A DNA stretch of 64,000 bases from positions 1,674,001 to 1,738,000 of the forward strand of contig AP017424.1 of assembly GCA_002355495.1 (NCBI GenBank), given 5' to 3'. Source of the DNA: Streptomyces laurentii. Its GTDB lineage: Bacteria; Actinomycetota; Actinomycetes; Streptomycetales; Streptomycetaceae. The position numbers were made by a program, and so were the translations under genes. The notes under the pieces were generated by a model, which was not told the DNA's origin, ran no database searches, and saw nothing but the letters and a program-made list of their open reading frames with translations. Of this stretch, positions 16,005 through 25,818 are shown piece after piece (within the stretch, counting starts at the first letter, position 1; every line of letters begins with the position of its first letter).

Positions 16005-16090
16005 GCGGCCACTATCGCCCGACCAGAAGGGGCCCGGCCAGGGATTATCGGCCGCCGCCAGACCTGCCGTCCGGCCTGCCGAAGGCCCGA

Positions 16091-16127
16091 GGTGTCGGGT
16101 CCGCCGCGCTCGCGACGGACCCGACGC
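16091..16127. terminator. Hairpin terminator after the secreted Ig-like protein gene
   Basis: GGTGTCGGGTCCG (16091-16103) pairs with CGGACCCGACGCC (16115-16127) with one G-U pair. Located 47 bases beyond the leftward stop at 16174. Confidence 0.75.
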
Positions 16128-16173
16128 CTCGACCGTCGCAGCCGTTACCACCGGCCCGCCGGCCCGGCGGACG

Positions 16174-16959
16174 TCACTTCACCACGACGTAGTCCCCGGC
16201 CGACGTCGACGGCCCGGTGGTGTCGTTGCCGCCGTACACCCAGCGCCACGTGCCCGACTTGGTCGCCCTCACGGTCGTCTTGAGATCACCCTTGCTGTTC
16301 GAGTACACCGTCTTCACCCACGTGTAGGAGGTGGCTCCGGCAGGCTTGAACTGCAGGCTCAGCTTGCGGCCTGCGTAGGAGTCGTACCTCCTGGTCTCCC
16401 AGTTGGCCCGCGTGACCTTTCCGGTCACGGTGAGGGTGCCGCCCTTGGCCACCGGCTCGGGTGAGGCGTTCACGGTCAGCCAGGAGTTGCGCTTGACGTA
16501 GACCGTCAGATCCTTGTTGTCGATGTCACGGCCGTCGCCGTTGAAGCGCACCTCGGCCGCGATCTTCCAGGCCCCGGCCTCGCTGTTGCGCATACTCCAC
16601 ACGCTCGGGTTGAAGTACATCGTCTCGTCGACGTCGCAGACGTTCGAGTTCACCCTGATGCAGTCGGTCGTCTCGATGGCGTGCGACAGCCGATCACCCT
16701 TGTACCGCTCCGCATCGCCGCGGTACAGGTACACCTCGGACCACCTCCACGTGCGCGTGGTCGTCAACCGGAAGGACGTGGGCACCGCGACCTCCTTCGT
16801 CGTCCCGATCACGATCGGCTTGCCGCCGTTCACCTTGATACTGGTGAACGCGGCCCCACCCTCGGGCGCCGTGGCCGCCCCGGCCGGCAGCGCGGCCACG
16901 CCCGTCAGCACCGCTGCCGCGGCACCGGCCATGACGACGCTCCAGACCTGCTTCCCCAC
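16174..16959 (-). CDS. Secreted protein with Ig/calcium-binding-like C-terminal domain
   Basis: 261 residues from the GTG at 16959, chosen for GGGGA 5 bases upstream; longer in-frame reading is unconvincing. Residues ~5-30 (QVWSVVMAGAAAAVL, then ALPAGAATA) are a signal peptide. The mature protein has an N-terminal beta domain with a cysteine pair (TTDCIRVNSNVCDVDE) and a C-terminal ~80-residue sandwich (KGGTLTVTGKVTRANWETRR, later GTWRWVYGGNDTTGPSTS). Ends of this kind occur in many Streptomyces exported 'calcium-binding' or actin-like surface proteins. Extracellular; function unknown. Confidence 0.65.
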   Translation of the reverse strand: MGKQVWSVVMAGAAAAVLTGVAALPAGAATAPEGGAAFTSIKVNGGKPIVIGTTKEVAVPTSFRLTTTRTWRWSEVYLYRGDAERYKGDRLSHAIETTDCIRVNSNVCDVDETMYFNPSVWSMRNSEAGAWKIAAEVRFNGDGRDIDNKDLTVYVKRNSWLTVNASPEPVAKGGTLTVTGKVTRANWETRRYDSYAGRKLSLQFKPAGATSYTWVKTVYSNSKGDLKTTVRATKSGTWRWVYGGNDTTGPSTSAGDYVVVK

Positions 16960-17134
16960 CTGATCCCCAATCTCCGTACGGAAAGCCACCGAAGGCTCAT
17001 GCCTCCGGCACTCTTCAGACAGGCGGCATCCACGCGGGGTTGTACGCCCGCGCATCACAAGGGGGCATCGGACAGTCCCGGCCTCCCGCGAGACGGAGAG
17101 GCCGGTGCGGTGCGGCAGGCTCGGCACGCACCGC

Positions 17135-18097
17135 CTAGTGACCCGACGTGTAGGGGTTGCCGGCGGGCGGGTACGAGGCGGCCTGCCGGCCCGCCGCGTA
17201 CGGGTTGCCGGTGGGAGCGGAGGGCGGCGTCCGCGGCCCCGGCGCGTACGGATTGCCGGACGGAGGCTGCTGCCCCGCCGCCGCGTACGGGTTGCCGGAC
17301 GGCGGGTACGAGGGCGGCGGAGGAACGGATCCCGGTACGGGCAGGGTCGCCGGGTGGTCGCCCAGGCGGATGCCGTGGTGGCGCCGGAGGCGGCGCATCT
17401 CCAGCAGGGCGATGGCGGTGACCGTCACCGGCGCGCCCAGGATGAAGACGATGCCCAGGGTGAGGCTGAGGCCGTGCAGGTCGCCGGTGACCAGGTCGGG
17501 GATCGCCACCAGCCATGTCGTCACCATGGCGAGCAGTGGCGGCAGGCATCGGTGGACGACGGCGGTGCCGAAGAAGTTGCCGGACACGTACACGGCCCCG
17601 GCGCCCACGAACACGGTGAGCCAGAGTCCCCCGAAGAAGGACAGCACCCCGACGAGGAAGCCGAACCCTTTCAGCATCTGCCAGTTCGTCACCGTCACGG
17701 CCACGGAGCCGATGAAGATGAGCAGCAGGACGAGCGAGTTCGTCAGCGGGGTACGCATCCGACGCAGGTGCCCGGCACGGCGCCGCCACACGAGGAGCAT
17801 CACGCCGACCGTCAACGGGGTGATCACCAGCAGGACGAGACTGGCCGTCAGGACGTTCTCCAGCATCTCGTCGAAGGCGAATCCGCCCTGCACGAAGCTG
17901 TAGACGCCGACGGCCGTGACCGTTCCGCAGATGATCCGGGCGCGCTTGAGGGACTCGACCGTGGGGTCGACGCCCGGGGGAATCCAGGCGGGATGGAAGA
18001 CCGCCTTCGCCACATTCTTGGGATTGAGGAACGCCTGCGCGTCCAGTCTGTCGCCAAGCCAACGTCCGCGTCCGCCGGTCAATTCGCCGTCCCCCAC
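17135..18097 (-). CDS. Multi-span membrane protein with GNPYA-repeat tail
   Basis: 320 residues from a GTG at 18097. After a ~50-residue cytoplasmic N terminus come about six hydrophobic segments (IICGTVTAVGVYSFV to GIVFILGAPVTVTAIALLE). A basic stretch (MRRLRRHHGIRLG) and a 75-residue proline-rich tail follow, with five copies of a (P/T)xGNPY motif (PSGNPYA, PSGNPYA, PTGNPYA, PAGNPYT). Such tails are cytoplasmic low-complexity regions in actinobacterial membrane proteins. No transport or enzyme motif recognised. Function unknown. Confidence 0.65.
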   Translation of the reverse strand: MGDGELTGGRGRWLGDRLDAQAFLNPKNVAKAVFHPAWIPPGVDPTVESLKRARIICGTVTAVGVYSFVQGGFAFDEMLENVLTASLVLLVITPLTVGVMLLVWRRRAGHLRRMRTPLTNSLVLLLIFIGSVAVTVTNWQMLKGFGFLVGVLSFFGGLWLTVFVGAGAVYVSGNFFGTAVVHRCLPPLLAMVTTWLVAIPDLVTGDLHGLSLTLGIVFILGAPVTVTAIALLEMRRLRRHHGIRLGDHPATLPVPGSVPPPPSYPPSGNPYAAAGQQPPSGNPYAPGPRTPPSAPTGNPYAAGRQAASYPPAGNPYTSGH

Positions 18098-18220
18098 TGC
18101 TTCGGCCGATCAAGATCGTCGGCGAGTCTAACGGGAGGGCCACCGAGCCCGTATGGGACCCCTACATTGCCTCCATGCCGCCAAATGCCCCATAAAGGGT
18201 GGTACTTGACCGTCGGGCCT

Positions 18221-18260
18221 GGGCGACCGGTCCGCGCTGTCGGTGGTCACTGTCAGGATG
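18221..18260 (+). repeat. 40-base dispersed repeat, copy 1
   Basis: Matches 22181-22220 at 36 of 40 positions (core CCGGTCCGCGCTGTC and TGTCAGGATG). Copy 2 runs into the start of the Imm49-type gene. This copy has no intact gene downstream on the + strand. Confidence 0.8.
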
Positions 18261-18272
18261 ACCACCGCCCAT

Positions 18273-18312
18273 GCGAAGCGCTCGGCTGGAAAACCCGAGC
18301 CGAGCGTTTCGC
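18273..18312. terminator. Long hairpin terminator of the peptidase-lipoprotein pair
   Basis: GCGAAGCGCTCGGCT (18273-18287) pairs with AGCCGAGCGTTTCGC (18298-18312), 15 bp including one G-U, 10-base loop. It lies 118 bases beyond the leftward stop at 18431. Confidence 0.7.
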
Positions 18313-18430
18313 AGGGACTGCTCACGGCCTGATCGACACGACCACGCGCGGCGGCGACCGCTGGAAACCGCCCTCGGGCCGCGGCCCTTCGGGGGCCCGA
18401 TGCCGGAAGGCACCTATGAGGTGGATGCTC

Positions 18431-19627
18431 TCATCGCGGGCAGGAAAGCGGGGCAAGGCCCGCACTGGTGAACACGTAGCCGACCGATCGTTTGTCCGGT
18501 CCCGGATAGGAGACGACGACGGCGCTCCCGTGACTGTTGCTTCCGCCGTACTGCGGCGTGATCCGCGTGTACGCGCGTCCGCGCAGGTCGGCGGCCCACG
18601 TCGCGGTGGGATCGGTCCAGGTGATCACATCCCCGGCGACCCGGACCCAGTCGATGGCCTCTCCCTCGACCACCGTGACCGGCGCCGGCCATCCGGCCCT
18701 CCAGGCGTACAGGTTCTTGTTGCCCACTCCGGTCCACGCCCAGGTGGTTCCGTCGCTCGCCGAGGCCGGTGAGCCGTCGGCGGCGGCCAGCGCCGCGGGG
18801 AGGCTGCCCGGCTTGCCCCCCGCGGTGGCCGCGGTGAGCTTCGTGGGCGTGTCGATGGCGAAGGCCTCCGGCCAGACCAGTGTGTCTCCGGCGAAGAACG
18901 AGGGTGCCATGCGCCCGGTGCGCACGATCTTGTCGGTGCCCGAGGCGAGATCGTAGAGATGGACCTGCCGCTGGACGTCGGTGAGTTTCTGGTCCTTCTT
19001 CCCGTTGCCGACCCCCTGCACCCAGGTCGCCTTGCCGTTGTCGACCCAGGGGTACAGGAACGGCCCGGGCACCGGGTTCCCGTCGGCGCCGACGTGGGTC
19101 CTCGCGATGCTCTTGGGGGCTCCGCCGGCCCGGGAGTCCCAGGCGAACAGCTCCCACTTGGAGCCGACATCGTTCGAGGCGAGGACACCGAAGACCAGCC
19201 AGCGGCCGTCGAAGTCGGCCAGGCCGAGGCCACCCTGACCGGAGTCGGCGGCGGTGTAGATCGTGGTGCGCTCACGACCGTGGTCACGCACCCAGACCAG
19301 GGTCACACGACCATCGCGCCGACTGGCCGCGATCACCGAGGAGCCGTCGGGCGCCACGGCCATCGGGTCCAAGGACTCGTCCCGCGCCGCCTGGAGCATG
19401 CCGGCGGCCTGGGCCTGCTTCCAGGAGGCCGGGGTATCCACCCTGCAGAAGGTCTTGCCGGAAGCGGCCGGGGGCCGGGATACGGACGGCGGGGAGGGTA
19501 CCACGCTGCTCGGATTCGGAGACACCGCTGTCGCCTCGGACGCGCGTGGCGTCGACGAACACCCGAAGGTGCCCGCCAGCGCCACGCCCACCGCCGCGAG
19601 CAGCAGTCTCCTACCAGTTGTAGCCAC
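18431..19627 (-). CDS. Lipoprotein with predicted beta-propeller fold
   Basis: 398 residues. RRLLLAAVGVALAGTFGC is a type II signal with lipobox AGTFGC, so the mature protein is lipid-anchored at Cys23. A Ser/Pro-rich linker follows, then ~300 residues of beta-propeller-like repeats (MAVAPDGSSVIAASRRDG, LADFDGRWLVFGVL, ASDGTTWAWTGVGN, WVRVAGDVITWTDP), like TolB/WD40-type sensors of the cell surface. Its start overlaps the C39-like peptidase gene by 17 bases, so the two are co-translated. Likely a surface partner of that peptidase; inferred from context only. Confidence 0.7.
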   Translation of the reverse strand: MATTGRRLLLAAVGVALAGTFGCSSTPRASEATAVSPNPSSVVPSPPSVSRPPAASGKTFCRVDTPASWKQAQAAGMLQAARDESLDPMAVAPDGSSVIAASRRDGRVTLVWVRDHGRERTTIYTAADSGQGGLGLADFDGRWLVFGVLASNDVGSKWELFAWDSRAGGAPKSIARTHVGADGNPVPGPFLYPWVDNGKATWVQGVGNGKKDQKLTDVQRQVHLYDLASGTDKIVRTGRMAPSFFAGDTLVWPEAFAIDTPTKLTAATAGGKPGSLPAALAAADGSPASASDGTTWAWTGVGNKNLYAWRAGWPAPVTVVEGEAIDWVRVAGDVITWTDPTATWAADLRGRAYTRITPQYGGSNSHGSAVVVSYPGPDKRSVGYVFTSAGLAPLSCPR

Positions 19628-20408
19628 GGCCGCCCATGATCGTCACGAGGGTGCTGTTGGGCATTCCGCTCCGTGCGGGCACGCTGGACCACACGGTGGT
19701 CGCCGAGTCCAGGTAGGCCGCCCAGTCCCCGTCGTAACCCTGGAACGGGAACCAGTGATAGATCGTCGTGCTGCTGTTCGGGTGGCCGACGAGGTGCGGG
19801 CCGTTGTACACCTCCATCGCGTTGCCGACCAGGGAGGCGCCGGCGTCGGTGTCACCTATGAGGCGGTTCTTGAACGCGGCGACGTCCGCACTGGTCGGGG
19901 TGTAGGGCAGGTTGACCCTGACATAGGGGAACCCACCCGATTCGTCGTTCAGCTGCTTGTTCATCGCGTCCACGCCGGTACCACCGTTGTTTGGCGAGAT
20001 GCCGATCCAGCTGGCGAAGGTCCCCTGGTCATAGTTCCAGATCCCGCGCATGCCCAGGGCCATCACCAGCGTGGCGGGCCCGCAGTAGTTGTTGTACCAC
20101 TGGCCCTGGTGGGTGTTCGCGAGCATCTTGGAGGTCGCGGTCACCATGGACTTGGGCTTGTGAGCCGCCATGTACGCCTCCTTCGACTTGAGTTCGGCGG
20201 CAGTGGCGTTCCTGCCGCCCCAGCCGTCCTTGGATCTGTCGTTCCGGTCGTCGTGGGCGGCCTTGGCCGCCCCGACCTCCTGCGCGGACAAGGTGCCGCC
20301 CCCGATCGGGGACGGGGAGGAAGCCGAGGCGGCCTGCGGGGCGACGAATCCGGCGAGTACGAATGCGGCCAGCGCTCCTGCTGTGGTGGCCTTCGCTGCA
20401 ATGGTCAT
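19611..20408 (-). CDS. Secreted C39-like papain-fold peptidase
   Basis: 265 residues from the ATG at 20408; upstream codons lack protein character. TIAAKATTAGALAAFVLAGF, then APQAASA, is a Sec signal peptide. The catalytic domain begins QGQWYNNYCGPATLVMAL with Cys109 as nucleophile, the C39-like signature; His in TTIYHWFPFQGYDG and the downstream Asp/Asn region complete the likely triad. No ABC-transporter domain is present, so it is not a bacteriocin exporter but a free extracellular enzyme. Substrate unknown. The 3' end overlaps the lipoprotein start, indicating an operon. Confidence 0.8.
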   Translation of the reverse strand: MTIAAKATTAGALAAFVLAGFVAPQAASASSPSPIGGGTLSAQEVGAAKAAHDDRNDRSKDGWGGRNATAAELKSKEAYMAAHKPKSMVTATSKMLANTHQGQWYNNYCGPATLVMALGMRGIWNYDQGTFASWIGISPNNGGTGVDAMNKQLNDESGGFPYVRVNLPYTPTSADVAAFKNRLIGDTDAGASLVGNAMEVYNGPHLVGHPNSSTTIYHWFPFQGYDGDWAAYLDSATTVWSSVPARSGMPNSTLVTIMGGRGYNW

Positions 20409-21103
20409 GACGTCCTTCGGATGGTTGGAGGATTTGCGAGGATCAGCGCGCCGAGAGACGGCACCATGCCTGCGTCGCCGGTCAGGGCCGCGAGGCCGGG
20501 CCCCCGAGGTGCGGAAGGGCAAGGGAGTAACCCGCGCTGGAGCGCCGCGTGTTACGGATACGCGTTTCGGACGCGTGCCACGGATACGTGTGACGAATGC
20601 ACGTCAAGGGCGCCGGCCCGAGCACCAATCTCCCCACCGGTTGCGGTGACGGAGAATTCGACGGCCGACAGAGCGCGGATACTCTTCCTCACGAGTCCCC
20701 CCTTGCAGGCGATTTCTTGTCGGTCGCACGCGCATTGAACATCCGCCCCAGCCGAATCCGTCTCACGCATTCGGCTTCGGCTGTCATCCACAGCACCCCG
20801 AGCGGATTCCCCTCGGCCCGTTGATCCACCACCGATTGTGCCGAATTCCAGCAGGCAGGGCGTTGGCCTGAAGTACACAGTGCCTTGACGGAGAGTCCAC
20901 TCGGCCACTCTCGCCTGATGTGCCACGTCACCGGAGCAGATCCGTCCACAACCGGACCGCCACCCTCCACCACCCTTGGGTGAATGTTGAAGTACTGGTC
21001 GACCAGCGGAAATTTCCGCTTATGCCCCCTATGGCCTGCCTGAATCAGGCCAGGCCAAGGAATTCCTTGAACGGGCCGCGCCACCGGCTGTAGACATGCG
21101 CTC
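20409..21103. other. Intergenic region, 695 bp, unusually low GC
   Basis: It separates the leftward peptidase gene from the rightward AraC gene and is visibly poorer in G+C than its flanks (for example AATTTCCGCTTATGCC near 21008). It holds one plausible small leftward gene (20552-20692) and a near-direct repeat, ACGGATACGCGT (20554-20565) / ACGGATACGTGT (20580-20591). The 20.7-21.1 kb part has no gene with support and probably contains the divergent promoters. Confidence 0.5.
20552..20692 (-). CDS. Candidate 46-residue peptide
   Basis: GTG at 20692 preceded by AAGGGGGG at a 4-base spacing. The product starts VRKSIRALSAVEFSVTATGG and ends SVARVRNAYP. About two thirds of its codons end in G/C, lower than the neighbours. 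It has a basic start and no hydrophobic span or cysteine, so it is not obviously a signal peptide, toxin or lanthipeptide. Position between a secreted peptidase and an AraC regulator would fit a signalling or modified peptide, but that is speculation. Confidence 0.3.
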   Translation of the reverse strand: MRKSIRALSAVEFSVTATGGEIGARAGALDVHSSHVSVARVRNAYP

Positions 21104-22125
21104 ATGCTGCCCGAGATGACGTTTCGCAGTGCCGACTTGCCGCCCGCCGACCGATTCGAGTACTGGCAGGCCCTCATGTCGGAGACGCATGCGCCCATGG
21201 ACCTGCGGAGTGAGCGCTCCGCGAATTTACGAGTGAACCAGCGCAACATCCCACTGGGCGACATGACCGTCTACCCACTGAAATGCGAATCCGATTCTCT
21301 CACTTTCCTCCGCACGCCGAAACTGATAGAGAAGTCGGATCCCGAGGCGTATCATCTTTCGCTCGTCAAACACGGGGCCGGGGTGGTCACTTTGGGCAGG
21401 GACACCATCGCGCACAGCGCATTCGAATACCACACCAGCGATACCTCGCGCCCGTTCGAAATCGACACCGGCCTGGGGTCATTCGAACTCATCGGAATCG
21501 AGGTGCCCAAGGCACTCCTTCCGCTGCCCTCACGCACCGCCGGCCAGGCCATCGGCAAGCGCATCTCGGCCCGAGCCGGAGTGGGAGCCCTGCTGGCGAC
21601 GTTCCTCACCCACGTGACGGGGGAAAGTCACTCCTACCAACCGGCCGACGCCCCGCGCCTGAGCGCGGTGCTCGCCGACCTCGTCGCCTCGCTCTTCGCC
21701 GGTGTCCTCGATGCCGACCGGTCCTTGCCCCCGAGACCCACCGGCGCACCCTGACGCTCCGCATCATGGCCTTCATACGTGACAACGCCGACGCCCCCCA
21801 GCTGGACGTCCCCGCGATCGCCGCCGCGCACCACATCTCCGTCAGCTACCTCCACCGCTTGTTCCAACTGGAGGGAAACGGCGCGACGGTCGCCGGCTTC
21901 CTGCAGCGGCAGCGACTCGCCCGAGCGCGCCGGGACTTGGCAGACCCTCTGAACCAGAGGGTGCCGGTGCGGGTCATCGCCGCCCAGCGGGGCTTCAGTC
22001 ACGCGGCCGCGTTCAGCCGAGCGTTCCGCGACGCCTACGGCATGACCCCCACGGACTACCGCAGGAAGTCGTCGAGACCCTTCCAAGTCGGCGCCATCAA
22101 CAGCGAGTTAGAACTTCCCGCGTAA
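21104..22125 (+). pseudogene. AraC-family regulator, frameshifted at a C5 run
   Basis: Two frames make one regulator. 21104-21732 encodes the N-terminal sensor domain (MLPEMTFRSADLPPADRFEY, later VVTLGRDTIAHSAFEYHTSD) of the AraC_binding_2 type. One base back, from about 21729 to 22125, follows PETHRRTLTLRIMAFIRDN and an intact AraC DNA-binding domain (AIAAAHHISVSYLHRLFQLE and GFSHAAAFSRAFRDAYGMTP, then TDYRR). The break is at CCCCC (21728-21732); one extra C restores a ~340-residue protein. As written the sensor is cut from the DNA-binding half. May be a sequence error. Confidence 0.8.
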
Positions 22126-22180
22126 CGACGAGACTCCTGAGGCCATGCCCCGCCACGGACGGTACGCGCGTGACGGGTGG

Positions 22181-22220
22181 GGGCGGCCGGTCCGCGCTGT
22201 CAGTGGCCGCTGTCAGGATG
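22181..22220 (+). repeat. 40-base dispersed repeat, copy 2, at the Imm49 gene start
   Basis: 36 of 40 bases match 18221-18260. It ends in TGTCAGGATG, whose ATG (22218) is in frame with the Imm49-type gene, so it includes the promoter or translation start region. Confidence 0.8.
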
Positions 22221-22226
22221 GCTCTC

Positions 22227-23147
22227 ATGACGATCAAGGAAGTAGCCCGCCACGAGGTCTCGGAACGACGGGTCAAGGAGGCCCTCGACGACATGCGGGG
22301 CCGGGCCTTCGGCTGGTGGCACAGCATGCGGTACGGCGATGTCCCGCTGCGGCGCGGGCTCCGGGAACTGGGCGTGGAACTGGCCGACCATCTCGCCGCG
22401 CGCACCCTGTCCGACCCCGGGCTCCGGGCGCCCGACGTGCGCCCCGCCCTGGAGACCGCCGCCGAGTGCGCCCTGGGCGTGCTGAGCCTGGCCTGCTTCC
22501 CCGACGGCGACTTCCTGGTTCCCCTCCCGCTCGCGGGTGAGGAGCTCGGCAGCGACGAGCAGGTGTACGACGAGACGTGGGAGCCGGCCCACCCGGCGAC
22601 CGACGCCCGGATGTGGCTCGACGCGTTCGCGTGGTCCGTCGTCAGCGGGCTCATAGACGAGCGGGCCCGGGTGATCGGCCCGCTGCTGCACGAGGACTAC
22701 GCGCCCGCCATTCGCGACGGGGTTCCGTACTCGAAGCGGGAGGCGCTGTCGACTCCGGCCGAGCTCGCCGAGATGGACGCTCTGGCCTGCTATCTGACCG
22801 TCGTCGAGGGGCGCTACCCCGGCGCCGTCCCCGGCCCGACACCGCTGGCCAAGCCGGACGCCGCCGAGCGGGAGCGCGCCGCCGAGGGGCTCGACGCGGT
22901 CGGCGAACTCTCGCCGGACCAGCGGCTGTTGCGCGTCCTGCTCGACGACGACCAGGCCGCTTTCGAGCAGGCTCTTGAGGAACGGCTCGTGGCACATCGC
23001 GAGAGCCTCACCGCCGACCCCGTCGTCCGGAGCCTGCTGCCCGTGGGGACCGTCGCACTGGCCGTCCTCGCCGGTCGCGCCCACGACTGGGACCTGGGCC
23101 TCCGGTCCGGCTACCTGCCCGACGCGCTGGTGCGGCCCGCGCGGTAG
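22227..23147 (+). CDS. Imm49-type immunity protein
   Basis: 306 residues from the ATG at 22227 (an in-frame ATG at 22218 lies in the dispersed repeat). MTIKEVARHEVSERRVKEAL, RAFGWWHSMRYGDVPL, YYP-like core YLTVVEGRYPGAVPGP and the end LGLRSGYLPDALVRPAR match the Imm49 family as found in Streptomyces. All-helical, soluble. Imm49 members are predicted to neutralise polymorphic toxins delivered by neighbours; no toxin gene is adjacent, so this is an orphan copy that may protect against kin or rival toxins. Function inferred from family only. Confidence 0.65.
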   Translation: MTIKEVARHEVSERRVKEALDDMRGRAFGWWHSMRYGDVPLRRGLRELGVELADHLAARTLSDPGLRAPDVRPALETAAECALGVLSLACFPDGDFLVPLPLAGEELGSDEQVYDETWEPAHPATDARMWLDAFAWSVVSGLIDERARVIGPLLHEDYAPAIRDGVPYSKREALSTPAELAEMDALACYLTVVEGRYPGAVPGPTPLAKPDAAERERAAEGLDAVGELSPDQRLLRVLLDDDQAAFEQALEERLVAHRESLTADPVVRSLLPVGTVALAVLAGRAHDWDLGLRSGYLPDALVRPAR

Positions 23148-23199
23148 CGGGCCCGAAACCCGGAGGACGGTGCGCCGTCCGGCCCGTACGGTCGACGCC

Positions 23200-24216
23200 A
23201 TGGCCCACCTCACCCCGTACCGGCCCCTCGACATCACCGTCCCCTTTCCCGAGCTGGCCTCCTGGGCCCGCACCGCCACCCGGCTCCACCCGCAGCCCGG
23301 CGCGCCGGCGGCTGGGGAGAGTTCGGTGGGCGGGCCGCTGCTGTGGCCGGCGGGTGAGGCGTGGCCGGTGTGCGAGGAGCACGGGCCGGGGCAGCGCGGG
23401 ATCGCGCCGGAGCGGGTCCGGCGCCACCGCCGTCTCCTGGACGAGGTGCGGACGCGGCCGCGGGCGGCGGACGGCGGGTACGGCTACACCGCCGCCGAAC
23501 GGGCCGAGATCGACGAGCTGACCCGCACCGGCCACCAGCCCGACCGTCACGACGGCGGGCCGCTGCCGCTGCTCGCGCTGGCCCAGTTGTACGTACGGGA
23601 TGTCCCGGACCTGGCGCTGTTCGCCCCGCCCGGGACGGGTCTGCTCCAGGTGCTGTGGTGCCCGTTCTACGAGCACCGATACGACGGGACGTCCAGCCAC
23701 TTCGGGCCGTCCACCCGGCTGGTGTGGCGGCGGGCGGGCGACGTGGCCGATCCCCTCCGCGTCCAGCCCGAGCCGGGCGTCGTCGAGCGTACGTACTACC
23801 TCCCGGAGCCGTGCGTCGTGCACCCGGAGCAGGTGACCGACTACCCGTACCTCGACTATCTGCCCACCGGGCTCGGCGCGCGTATCGACGCCTGGGAGGA
23901 CGAACTCGTCGCGCGGATGGGCGACTTGGCGCCCGGGTACCAGTACGACCTGTCCCTCGCGCCCGGTTGGAAGGTCGGCGGCTGGGACTCCTGGCACAAG
24001 ACCGATCTGGTACGGGTGTTCTGCGACGCGTGCGGGACGGAGATGAGGGTGCTGCTGACCATCGACTCGTACGAGTCGTGCGAGCCGAACGGCAGTTGGG
24101 AGCCGTACACGCTCCCGAAGGGGACGACCGGGATCCAGGTCGGCCGCGACGGCGAGTACCGCGCCTTCGTCTGCCCCGCCGATCCCGCCCACCCGCACCG
24201 GATGAGCATGCAGTAG
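23200..24216 (+). CDS. DUF1963 (YwqG-like) domain protein
   Basis: 338 residues from the ATG at 23200. The pattern SSVGGPLLWPAGEAWPVCEE, then PLLALAQLYVRDVPD and GTGLLQVLWCPFYEH, is that of DUF1963/YwqG proteins. The C-terminal third repeats the theme, YQYDLSLAPGWKVGGWDSW, then FCDACGTEMRVLLTID with a CxxC, and ends FVCPADPAHPHR. Cytoplasmic. Family function is unknown; members often neighbour immunity genes, and here one lies 52 bases upstream. Confidence 0.6.
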   Translation: MAHLTPYRPLDITVPFPELASWARTATRLHPQPGAPAAGESSVGGPLLWPAGEAWPVCEEHGPGQRGIAPERVRRHRRLLDEVRTRPRAADGGYGYTAAERAEIDELTRTGHQPDRHDGGPLPLLALAQLYVRDVPDLALFAPPGTGLLQVLWCPFYEHRYDGTSSHFGPSTRLVWRRAGDVADPLRVQPEPGVVERTYYLPEPCVVHPEQVTDYPYLDYLPTGLGARIDAWEDELVARMGDLAPGYQYDLSLAPGWKVGGWDSWHKTDLVRVFCDACGTEMRVLLTIDSYESCEPNGSWEPYTLPKGTTGIQVGRDGEYRAFVCPADPAHPHRMSMQ

Positions 24217-24223
24217 TCCACGA

Positions 24224-24251
24224 GCGCCGGTTCACCCGCGCCGGTTCACCC
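24224..24251. repeat. Tandem 14-base repeat, two copies
   Basis: GCGCCGGTTCACCC occurs twice head to tail (24224-24237, 24238-24251), 7 bases after the stop of the DUF1963 gene. No function evident. Confidence 0.9.
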
Positions 24252-24357
24252 ACACGACAAAGCATCGGCGCCCACCCAGGTCGTCCTTGGTCGGGGACAG
24301 TTCGGGCGAGCGCCGCGCTCGGTTCCGTACGTCGTTGTACGGGACGTTCAGGGGGGG

Positions 24358-25810
<1,453 letters not shown>

Positions 25811-25818
<8 letters not shown>

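Larger units (their letters stand above)
18098..18430. other. Intergenic region, 333 bp
   Basis: Holds the upstream region of the membrane-protein gene, one copy of a 40-base dispersed repeat (18221-18260) and a strong hairpin (18273-18312). Bases 18320-18430 carry no recognisable gene; short frames there have no support. Confidence 0.5.

Noticed and set aside
20689..21264. 191-codon leftward frame opposite the AraC gene start
   Set aside because: It covers the AraC coding region and its promoter in antisense and has no protein features; only the separate 20552-20692 frame has a ribosome site.
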